Positions 19,939-29,606 of a stretch of DNA of 33,113 nucleotides are shown piece by piece; position 1 is the stretch's first letter; each line of letters begins with the position of its first letter. The stretch covers positions 1 through 33,113 of the forward strand of contig JAIXMQ010000137.1 in assembly GCA_025716855.1 (NCBI GenBank), read 5' to 3'. The translations under genes were made by a program, and so were the position numbers. Under the pieces are notes generated by a model that searched no databases, had not been told where the DNA came from, and was given only the letters and a program-made list of their open reading frames with translations. The DNA is from Pilaira anomala. Its lineage: Eukaryota > Mucoromycota > Mucoromycetes > Mucorales > Mucoraceae.

Positions 19939-22745
19939 CATGCTGATGGCAAGTATATGGTTTGTGCTTTTCATTTAAAGAACCAAGGTACATCAAGTGA
20001 TATAAGAAACAACACTCGTAGAGCTACTGCTGGTCAAGAAGAAGTGGCTGCTACTTCTCAAAAGATGCGCGATCAATATGTTTATCCAGGTAAAAGCAAA
20101 ATCAGATAAGTAACCCAGAATTATTTTAATAACCCTTTTCCTTTTTAGGTGATGTTCAACCATTATGCGCAGGATTAAATTATCGTGAGCTTTCTATTTT
20201 GTCTCCTTTGAAGTTAATGACACAAATAACAAGAAAAGGTACACTTTCAACAGGTCGTATCGGTCACTATGAGGTGAAAGGTCATATTTTTACCAAGCAT
20301 AATTATGAACACGCCGAAATGGCTTATGGTGGAGTACTAGGCTTATTCTTTCAAAAAGGCGACATTGCTGGTGTTAATAAGCAAAAAGTACAAGATGCTT
20401 ATGCAGCTCTTCAAGCTACTCATTCATTATTAGCTAGATATCGTCTTCAAAAATTAACTTATAGTCTTGTTAATTATCATGTTAAACATAATAGAGATTA
20501 TATTGGTGTCAACGAAGGTTTCAGAAACAATATGCTAATGCCGGTTGAAAATCCTCATGCTGAAGCTGCTGGTCACAACTTTGCTGATTTAATTATTGGT
20601 ACAGATGCCGTAAAAAATTCTTCTGTTCGTTACGGACACCCGTCATTACTTGCTTTACTATTCCCTTATCTTTATACGAATTGTACAGGACATTATTCAA
20701 TGTCTAGTGTTACTCCTGAACTCGAAGGCTTGGAAGAACAACATGGTGGTGTATCAAGATGTACATTGTCAAAAATGACACTTGCTGATTATGCAAAGTC
20801 CAGGCTTTTAATGCGAGACCGTCGATTTGGTAAAGATCCTTCCTTCCTTTTTTTTATGATGGATGCCATTGAAAAAAACAACATCTCGGGCGCAAATATA
20901 GTAGTAGCGCATACATGAAATTTAGGAGTACCAAGACAACGTGATTTTATTACAGTCAATTCTGATGGAACAAAAACATATAAAAAAACCGAAACTTCAA
21001 TTGTACCGCCTACAATTCGAACATCATATGCATATCATAGAAAAAATCATTCCAACGTAAAAACTATTTTTAGTAACCTTGGAGAGCCTCAATTGTTTCT
21101 TACTTTTACTTGTGAGGATACAGCACGTTATATGAAAAATGCCACTGGTTGTGAACGTCCTTGGGAAGATCCTATTCTTTTCGCTAATCATTTTAGAAGA
21201 AAGTGGAACGAATTCTTTGGAAAATATTTATTAAAAAAATGGGCTAGTAAGATTGGTGGTATTAATGATTATTGCTGGGTCATGGAAATTCAGGATAGAG
21301 GTAAATAAAATTAAAAATACAAAACAATTAAAATAGTTTAATTAAAACAAACTTTACAGGATCTCCTCATATACATTGTGTACTCTGGACAGAAAAAACA
21401 GTAGAGCAACTAATTGATATGAAACTCATTTCCTGCAGATTACCTGATTCTTCCGCTGATACTGATTTATATCAACTTGTTAATAGACATCAAATACATC
21501 ATCATAATCCAAGGTAATTAAATTATAATTTTGATGATACTTATTATAAGTATTAAATGTTTGTGAATTGTTAGATATTGTAAAATGACTGAAGGTCGTC
21601 CTTGTCGTTTTGGTTTTCCAAAAGAACCAGTCGATATTACTCAGTTTCAAGGCGAGATTTGTGAATATGAAAGAGGCATTGCTGATGAATACATCAACAA
21701 TTATAATCCATATTTGTTATCACTTTTCAGAGGAAATATGGATATACAATACAACAAAGGTGAAAAAGCAGCGTATTATTTGCAAAATATATTACAAAGT
21801 TTGATGAAGTTGTTGAAGCTACTTTGAAGAGGAAGAATGTGCGTGGTCATTACAGCCATTCAACCGATATCAGTGCAATGGATCATTTAAGGCTAGAACT
21901 GTTGGTTCAATTGAAGCTGCCTATCATGTTTGTGGATGGCATCATCATGGTAACAGTAGATCAGTAGAATTCTTGCCAATCTATCTTCCTGGTGATGAAC
22001 GTAGAGCTTTAAAGCGAAACTTTCTTGAATTGAACGATTATGACTCAAATATTTTCATGCTCTCTTTATTGGTATTTTTTTTTTGCTTTCAAAAGTAACT
22101 ATGTTCACTTCTAATGCTGAATTTTTTTTTTTAGAAAAATATGAAAATCGTGATGGTGCATATCAGTTGACACTCCCCCAATTTGCATGTTTCTATACTA
22201 ATAACGTTCCAGGTAGAGATATATCTAAAATCAAAGAAATGATTGAAGTCGGTGAAGATTATCCCACGAGAACTTGCCCATTTTATCGTAACAACAGAGA
22301 AAGTCTACCTCTTTACGTTGTATCAAGATTAGAGGCGTCAAATATTACTTCAAACTTAGGTTAAAGAAGCAAGCTTTTTGGAGAACCTACCCATATTCAG
22401 AAGCTGATGGTGAATCATATTACTACCAATTAATAGTAATTAACTATCCATTGCCTATGAATTGTACTTTTGTGGGTGCTTGCGATAATAGAACATGGCG
22501 TGAATTTTTCCGGAACTTGTTGATGCTCGAGTGATCATTTTACCGCACTTAAGTAATGTAGATCACATCAATCAAGTTAGCGATGAGGAACGTGGCATAG
22601 ATGTAGCTAAGCAAGAATTAGCTGTGATGTACCGACAAACATTTCCTTCACAAAAAAAGATTTTTTACAAGTAATTCGAGATCTTAAACTTGACTCTACT
22701 GTTTTTGTTTCTGGAGCTGCTGGTACTGGTAAATCTTTTCTTTTA
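19939..22745 (+). pseudogene. Helitron lineage 2, Rep (HUH endonuclease) part
   Basis: Continues the N-terminal exon: HADGKYMVCAF to VYPG at 20089, intron 20090-20148 (59 nt), GDVQPLCAGLN onward. Further introns are 21301-21359 (59 nt) and 21514-21574 (61 nt), with a probable one near 22030-22130. The two-histidine metal motif of HUH Rep proteins appears as GSPHIHCVLWT. The catalytic tyrosine block is broken: TTGCAAAATAT at 21780-21790 would need one more G to read YYLAKYITK, as in the related minus-strand copy at 31.8 kb. Other breaks: an in-frame TGA at 20916-20918, a frame change near 21875, and another near 22355 before FWRTYPYSEADGESYYY. Rolling-circle Rep nicks and joins one DNA strand; this copy cannot make a continuous protein as written. 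Confidence 0.85.
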
Positions 22746-23900
22746 AAATGCTTGAGCGATACTATCGTATCCATGGTTACCACGTTTTTAAAATGGCTCC
22801 TACAGGTGTTGCTGCTCACAATATTAATGGTCAAACAATGCATCGTTTTTTTGGTATCACCAGTGAAGACAATATTGTAGACATGAATCGTTTAAGAGCA
22901 CATGTCGAGTTATATAAAAAATCTGTTTTTCTTATTGATGAATACAGTATGATCAGTAGAACATTACTTGACAAAATTCATTCTGCTTTGATTAAAACTA
23001 CAAGAAGAAGTTCCCCTATGGGTGGAATTCGCACAATTTTTTTTGGTGACTTCGCACAATTGCCTCCAGTGTTAAAAGGCCTTTCTATGGAACTACGAAG
23101 ATCTGAATCTCTTTGGCTCTCACCAATTTATAAACATTCTAACCGTTATACTTTGGTTGAGTATATAAGACAAAGAGACGAAGGCTTCCTTGAAATCCTT
23201 GAGATGGTTAGAACTGGGTTTTTTAATGAAAGAGTATCAGCATTCATTGTAAGTAGAACAAGACGCAAGAGTGATTTGCCCCCCAATTGTCTTCGTCTGT
23301 ATACTGAAAGAGATCTGGCTGAAAGAGCAAACGAGATTGACCTCACGGCTTTTCCTGGTGAAGTAATTACTATAGATCATGGGACTACTTTAACTGCTCT
23401 GAACAGGCTGCCTGGGCTGCTCTCCGTGAAACACGTCTAGTAAGAAAACTTCGGGTAAAAATCGGTATTCCTGTAATGCTTCTTCAAAACATTGATGTTG
23501 ATGCCGGTTGGGTTAATGGTACTATTGCTACTATTTTCTTCATTGATGACTTAAACATTGGTCTAAGAAAAACAGTGAATGGAAATACTGTAGAACGATG
23601 GATTCAAAGAGTCAGCCGTACTGTGTCCAAGACCAGTTATTCCAGAAGACAATTTCCGATCATTCCTGCCTTTGCTGCCACCATCCATAAAGCTCAAAGT
23701 GCTACAATCGATTGTGTGCAATTCATCTTGACAACATGAAAGACCATGGCCAACTATATGTAGCTATGTCAAGGGTACGACATAAAGAAAACTTATTCTT
23801 TTTCGGTGTAGATATGCCGGTCAAAACAAAAAAAAGATTTCGTGTTGATTGGGATGCAAACGAAATTGTTTTAAACAATCTTAAGCGTGGCAAAATGTAA
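22680..23900 (+). pseudogene. Helitron lineage 2, Pif1-type helicase part
   Basis: C-terminal SF1 helicase of the same gene. Walker A is SGAAGTGKSFLLK, Walker B VFLIDEYSMIS, motif III TIFFGDFAQLPP, and the end carries HKAQSATIDCV and QLYVAMSRVR, as in Pif1 helicases. The stop is at 23898-23900 after NNLKRGKM. Frame breaks occur at about 22747 (AAAATG where AAAAATG would join LLKMLERYY), about 23390 (before QAAWAALRETRL) and about 23715 (GTGCAATT where GTGGCAATT would join CVAIHLDNM). Each is a one-base length change. No CTRR-plus-hairpin Helitron end was recognised downstream, so the right boundary is open. Confidence 0.88.
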
Positions 23901-24430
23901 ACCAGTCAACATTAATCTTTTATGGTATGCTTTCTATGTTATTTTGCTCCTCATATATGTTATGCCTTTCATCCTATTTGTATATGCGCATTCCTTTCTA
24001 TAGTTTATATGCCACTTACTCTCATTTAATTTACTTTTATACGCTATCTTCTTTCTATTATCCCATTTAACATATATTAATAAACCACTACATATATCTA
24101 CCAACATATAACAAAACTTTGGCAGAGAAAATATTGAATTAATAAAAAAAAATTAAATCATTAATAATACTTTATTAGCAAATATAATTAGCCAGATAGC
24201 CTTTACAGTCGGTAATTTATAGTACTTCATAACAGTTGTGTGCCGTGAGCAGCAACATGTCCCAAAAAATTAAGAAATCACAAGTGCGCCTCGAGCCTCT
24301 AGGTTATATATTAATGTAATTGATAACTATAACATTGTTATCAGTATGCCAAGACGCATAACAGAATAAATTATTTAGAATGGTAATTATTATCAAATTT
24401 ATCTCTTAAAAAAAAAGTTTTATTTTTTGA
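23901..24430. other. Non-coding interval
   Basis: 3' flank shared by two convergent genes, the Helitron helicase and unknown gene C. No further feature was seen; a Helitron terminus would be expected somewhere here. Confidence 0.4.
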
Positions 24431-25549
24431 TTAATAACTTTGTCTAAAGCCCCAGCCAGGAAGCCTCTTTTTGATAACCTTATCAGGAACATCCATAGGA
24501 GCGGAATGGTACGTTCTTTTTTTTGACAGCTTATAACGAGTGGATCGATTTGCGTGAAGCTCGTCGAGTACTGTATAGAACTCATTTAACTTTGAGTTTT
24601 GGTTGTATAAATCAGTTTTTTTTTCGATTATAGATTTTTTTTTTGATTATATATATTTACCTTATCGCTCCTCCATTCAGGTACAATGACCTTAAACGAT
24701 ATCGCATCTCCTGTATTGGGATCGATCGTATCGTTTTCCTCATCTGACATGCAATCTTTTATCAAGAACCTTCTGCATTCTTCTGCTGATTTTTGCATTC
24801 GGTTTGTTACAGTATCAGTACAAGAAGAAAAAATCTCTTTTCTTTTCGTGAATTTCTACCAAAAAAAAAAAAGGTCAGTTTTTAATTGTAATATTTATGT
24901 ATTTAGAAATATTTAGTTACTCTTGTTTTTCTAGCCTTGAAACTTTTCACAGCGTTTTCAGCAGCAATTACATCTAAGGGTAAAGCCAAGAACCTTTCCT
25001 TTTTTTTTCAATCCATAGTATACTTCTCTACAGATCAACTTAAAGTAAGGTTCTTTATCCTTGAAAATGTTTCCGTTGGTGTCACACATTTTCGATTTAA
25101 AGTAATCAGTGCGACACAACACGTCAATGATTCCTTTTAAGGATTCCTTGTTACCCTCTTGCAACAATCCCCTTGCATCAAAGTTGAATTTGATGGGAGA
25201 TGCTTTTACTGCATCCCTAATGAGACCCTATTGTAATTGTCATGTAAGTACAAATGTATTATTATATTAATCTAGTTAAAATACTTACATTGAGATGATT
25301 ATCTCTAACATAACCATCTTTTCCAGGGCCACTAGAACTGCACTGCTGACCCATAAATTCTTTGAGCTCTGCTCTGACAGCTGCAAGCTCTTCGTTAACC
25401 TCACGCAATTCGGCCTCCCAAGGCTGTTCTTGTTGTTGTTGCTGTTGTTGTTGTTGTTGTTGTTGGCGCACTGTTGCAGCGGAATTAACTCTAAGGTTGC
25501 TGCCTCTACCAGAACTGGCTTGTACTTGGGGAATACCGTTTCTGTTCAT
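24431..25549 (-). CDS. Unknown gene C: polyQ, coiled coil and acidic C-part
   Basis: Four exons: 25549-25289, 25227-24921, 24855-24661 and 24589-24431. Introns are 61, 65 and 71 nt (GTAAGT/TAG, GTAACT/TAG, GTAAAT/AAG). The protein of about 306 residues starts MNRNGIPQVQAS, has a run of about 12 glutamines at residues 29-40, then a predicted coiled coil (EAELREVNEELAAVRAELKE). Exon 2 carries a Cys-containing segment (VLCRTDYFKSKMCD ... LICREVYYGLKKK), exon 3 DCMSDEENDTID and VPEWRSDK, and exon 4 LNEFYTVLDELH and a basic tail. A MSDEE...WRS...LD pattern recurs, as I recall, in uncharacterised proteins of many fungi; this is memory, not a search. All phases agree except in exon 2, where an A9 run (24999-25008 region) is one base too long. 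Location and charge suggest a nuclear protein, by inference. Confidence 0.6.
25430..25466 (-). repeat. CAA/CAG codon repeat encoding polyglutamine
   Basis: Trinucleotide run (TTG/CTG on the plus strand) within exon 1 of unknown gene C; such runs vary in length between strains. Confidence 0.85.
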
Positions 25550-26392
25550 TTTATTTTATGTTAGTATATTATTAAAGTATAGAAAGAGGTAAGTAAGTAG
25601 TAATAGATGGTTTGTTTAATTTATATAAATGACAGGTACGTTTGACAATAAAAGAAAAGCAGTGACAAATATTTGAAAATGATCTTTATTTAAGTGGTGG
25701 AAAAATTTTCTTATGAAAAAAGCCCTTTTTTTATCCTTTCAAAAAAAGAAAAAAAAACTTCTTAGAATGACTTCAAGTAACTTCACTTTTTTTTTCTTAA
25801 ACATTACTAGTTAACTTACTTTTTCTTTCAGCTTGTATTTATAGTCCTTTGTTGCAACCGTGTTTAAGTAATATTACCTTTGGTGTCCCTTTAAAGTAGA
25901 AGGTAGTCAAGCTTCTAATGAGTGAGTAGAGTATGAACTTTAAAGATCTCTTTTCTACGCAATTACCACCAACATGTTTTTTTTTTCACAACAACCCTAT
26001 TAACTTTACACCTTACTTCACTGGTCTTTTTTTAAGCTTTGCACCCATGTATCGGCACTGTACGAAAAACTGTTTTTTAGCATGCTAATACCCTACTACT
26101 TACATAGTGTATTTTTTTTTTAAATCATACACTATTATATCGGATGTTTAAAAGTCAAATTCCAAGCTAAAAGTACGAGTTATCCCAATTTTAAGTAAAT
26201 GATGTAAGATCAGCGAAGCTTTTTTTTTTAAAGTTACACAATTCCTGTTAGAAAACTAAAATATGCAAATGACGATCTTTTTTTTTTAAGCTCATCCTGA
26301 AAGTTGACTAATGCAAATCGTTGTTAAAAAAAAACAAATAAACTTATTTCTTTTAACTTTCTCTATTTTTTTCACACTGCTTTTTAACAATT
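25550..26392. promoter_or_regulatory. Intergenic region between gene C and the Tnp2-like gene
   Basis: 843 bp between two genes transcribed away from each other, so both promoters are expected here. The sequence is AT-rich with T-runs; ATGCAAAT occurs near 26265 and 26310 but no element could be assigned with confidence. Confidence 0.3.
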
Positions 26393-26715
26393 ATGACCCA
26401 ACATTACTGCCCTTGTGATTCTTGTAAAGAAAAGAATGGAGGTCAACCAAAATTAGTAAACACACAAACACTTAGGAATCACCAAAAAAAACAAACGCTT
26501 TTGAACAAGAAAATTAAAGAAATAGAAAAGAGTTTGAAGGAAAGATACGCTCGTGTTAATTCAATCAAATCAAGTAACGAAAGTAAGTCTGAGTAAATAT
26601 CGAAAAACCTACAGATATTCTAAAATATATTGCAACATTATAGTTCAAAATAATGACATACAAGAGCAACAAAATAGTCCTATGAATTTAGATAATGATA
26701 GTCAACTTTCAGCAG
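26393..26715 (+). pseudogene. CACTA/Tnp2-like transposase, 5' exons (left of the solo LTR)
   Basis: Exon 1 (26393-26582) starts MTQHYCPCDSCKEKNGGQPK, followed by LVNTQTLRNHQKKQ; this CxCxxC...H arrangement is typical of the N-terminus of fungal Tnp2-like (CACTA/Plavaka-type) transposases. A 61-nt intron (26583-26643, GTAAGT/TAG) leads to exon 2, IQNNDIQEQQNSPMNLDNDS, up to SQLSA at 26715. Here the LTR enters, and the frame continues at 27520 with DMDVEYDEDADTTD. Exon lengths 190+72+437 sum to a multiple of three, so the joined frame is intact to the next splice site. Confidence 0.75.
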
Positions 26716-27514
26716 TGTTGTATTTGACCTATACTACTCATATAAAAAGGATATTATATAACTCTCATTTAAACAATAAATGACTATATTACTTAAAGAT
26801 TGACATATCAATACGAATTGATACACAATACAATGTTATAAAACAATTATCGGACTATGGGAAATACATGATGTAGAATTAACACTAAAGTCTGATAATT
26901 CAATCCAAAACCTATTACAAGTTTAGATTGAATAATTAAAATTGACACTATATTAGTAAAGTACTTGTAGGAAGCAAAGCGATGTTGCATCATATGTTTA
27001 ATAGTTGAGTAGCTACACCTATTAAACCAGAACAGATATGAGTAATAATCCGGGCTGACTCTTGTATTTATAATAAAGAATATATGGCAGATCTTGTATA
27101 TATTCATACCTTACATTATGTGCTTTGGGCAATAAATAAAGGTAAAAGATCGTCGGTACATAATTGAATTAAGTCATTGTGTTACCTCGATTGAGCGCTA
27201 TGACAGGGTAATCCAGTACCTGTCATATCTCAGATACAAACACCTACACTGTTCTACTTACATCATGCAAAACTAAAAACATAAAATAATAAACTATATA
27301 TCACGCTAGACATTAGAGCTGATATATAGACTAAATAATACTATAACATTATGTCATTAACAAATCTTTAGTAATAATATAAATAGTCGCATAGTTTAGA
27401 AATATGGAGCGCTCAGTTAATTTTGAATAAAGAATAAACCCCCTTTGTTCGTTGTCATTTAATTTATCGCCTTTTTATTTTATTTTATAAAACCCTTCAA
27501 ACCGAATTCCAACA
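26716..27514. mobile_element. Solo LTR, 799 bp, with 5-bp target duplication
   Basis: Begins TGTTGTATTTGACC and ends CCGAATTCCAACA, giving TG...CA ends with a 5-bp TGTTG/CAACA inverted repeat. AGCAG stands on both sides (26711-26715 and 27515-27519). No retrotransposon coding lies inside, so this is a solo LTR left by recombination between two LTRs. It interrupts exon 2 of the Tnp2-like gene. A TATA-like TTTATAAAA at 27484-27492 near its right end could drive the downstream frame beginning ATG at 27522. Length fits Ty3/Gypsy- or Copia-type LTRs; superfamily cannot be told. Confidence 0.88.
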
Positions 27515-27519
27515 AGCAG

Positions 27520-29218
27520 ATATGGATGTAGAATATGATGAAGATGCTGATACTACAGATTCAGGTTCTGAATACGAACAACAAATGGAACCTGGCGAGG
27601 ATCTTGACTATTTAGATAGCGAGATTACGTATGAAGAAGAGCAAGCAGTGAATATGAACGAAGACAAACGCACGATTAATGCTGAGCCTTTGTTAAACAA
27701 TGATCAAGTAAGAAGAGAGGTATATGCGTTATTTTTATTAGCATATCATATTAAGTTCTCCTCAACTGATAAGGAGATACATTCGTTATTGCATTTTTTG
27801 AGAATTGCGTTGGCTGATACGGTAACTGATCCAAATACTTGTAATCTTCCCAAGTCATTCAAAACAATTGCAAAAGAAATTAAACAAGTTGAAGATGACT
27901 TTATTGAATACATGGTTTGTAAAAAATGTCATACACTTTATCAAGTTTATGTTAATGTAAGTTTTTTTTTTTTATGTGTATTTATATATTAAAACCCATT
28001 ATTTTAGGATTCACAACATATTTTGCCTAAATTTTGTACTTTTGTTCGTTATCCCGAACATCCTTTGCGTGATGAAGATATTGTAGATCAAGATGCTGAA
28101 GAAGGTGGTATGTGTAAGAACAAACTTGTGAAACCATTCAAGAACAACAAAGGAGAAGTGATTTATAAACCAATTTTTGTGTTTCCTTACCGTCCTTTAA
28201 AAAGTATTATTAATGAATTTTTTTTACGACCTGGTTTTGAAGAAATGGTTAATCATCATAAAAATCGTCAAAAGAAAGAAGGATGGTATTTTGATATCTA
28301 TGATGGATCAATGTTTGACTCTATAAAAGATGCGTATGGTATTCCATTCAGTCAAGTCGAAAATGCTTTACACCTGACCTTAAATGTTGATTGGTTTAAT
28401 CCCTTTGACAGAAGTAAATACAGCTGTGGTGCAATCTATCTCAGTATTAACAATCTACCCAGAGAAGAAAGATTTAAAGAAGAGAATATTATGTTGGTAG
28501 GCTTAATGCCCACTGGAAAAGAAGCATCAACATCCGATATCAACAACTATTTAAATTTGATTGTTAATGATTTAATCGAATTGTACGATGGTGTTGAAAT
28601 GAAAACGCACAAGTATCCTAAAGGCATAACTACCCATGCTGTTCTTTTAATGGTCAATGCTGATATTCCTGCATGTAGAAAGGTTGCTGGTTTTCTTGGT
28701 CACAGTAGTGCATTCGCTTGTAACAAATGTGAACGCAGTTTTGAATTGACAAGTGGAAAAGTAAACTGTGTTGGAGGATATGATTCCTTTGGAACTTGGA
28801 ACTTGAGGAAAAACAAAAGCAATCGCGAAGCAGCTCTTGCGTGGCTACAACAGAAGACTAAGGCTGATCGTGAATTAATCGTAAAACCGGTACAAGATAC
28901 TCTGCCTTACATCGGTTGCATTATTTTGATCTTACCAAACAATGTCCACCAGATCCAATGCATTGTTTGTTACTTGGTACAGGTTTACGAATGATGAAAG
29001 AGTGGAAAGAAAAGGGTCTCTTGTCAAACTCAAATTTGGAAAAAATGCAAGAGCTTGCTGATCTGGTTGAATTACCTTGTGGCTTTGAAAACATGAATAA
29101 GAAAATTATTCAGGGGTTTTCTAGTATGAAAGCAGATGCTGTAAAGAGTTGGATTCTAATTTATTTGCCTTACGTATTAATTGGTATGTTAAAAAAATAC
29201 TGTCAAAGTATACCTGAT

Positions 29219-29251
<33 letters not shown>

Positions 29252-29305
29252 TGTATAAAATCGTCTAGACGAAAATGTTTCTGTGGCTGTGACCATCCAT
29301 CATAA
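27520..29305 (+). pseudogene. CACTA/Tnp2-like transposase, main part
   Basis: After the LTR the frame reads an acidic stretch (DMDVEYDEDADTTDSG), then YMVCKKCHTLYQ. A 51-nt intron (27957-28007) follows, then the Tnp2 core: VDWFNPFDRSKYSCGAIYLS with the likely first catalytic aspartate, MLVGLMPTGKEASTSDINNY, CRKVAGFLGHSSAFACNKCE, and PPDPMHCLLLGTGLRM with the second. This matches the Tnp2/EnSpm family order (DWFNPF...; DPMHnLllGT). The frame breaks near 28915, where CGGTTGC would need one more T to reach LHYFDLTKQ. Coding character ends in an A-run of about 27 at 29224-29250, before the C-terminal third expected for this family. No CACTA terminus was identified. Confidence 0.85.
29224..29250 (+). 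repeat. Poly(A) run ending the Tnp2-like reading frame
   Basis: About 27 A residues directly after IPDIL. A short open segment follows (29268-29383, including ALSSGAFPFLYCSIDRGFF), which may be a displaced continuation or part of another relict. Confidence 0.6.
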
Positions 29306-29606
29306 TGCTCTCTCTTCAGGGGCCTTTCCATTTTTGTACTGTTCTATTGATCGAGGATTTTTCAGACCTATAGTTTGTGCTTGAGTCTAACCACATTATC
29401 CTTATTCAAGAAACTGATATTATTCTTTGCTAAATCTAAGAATTTTACTCCTTAAGTATATAAATGCTAGGTTTAATTTGAGTTTTATATTATTTATTGT
29501 ATGATTAGTATGTTTTAATTATATAGTACTGGATAGGATATTGTAAAATTAAGATATTATAGGGATACTAGGATATAAGATATTGGGATATATTTGTAAA
29601 GGTGTA
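29306..29606. other. Non-coding interval
   Basis: Between the Tnp2-like relict and the stop of the minus-strand Helitron gene. No Helitron 3' hairpin/CTRR end was recognised, although one is expected here. Confidence 0.4.

Noticed and set aside
25262..25592. Plus-strand frames rich in leucine or cysteine opposite gene C exon 1
   Set aside because: They are the antisense of the polyglutamine codon run.
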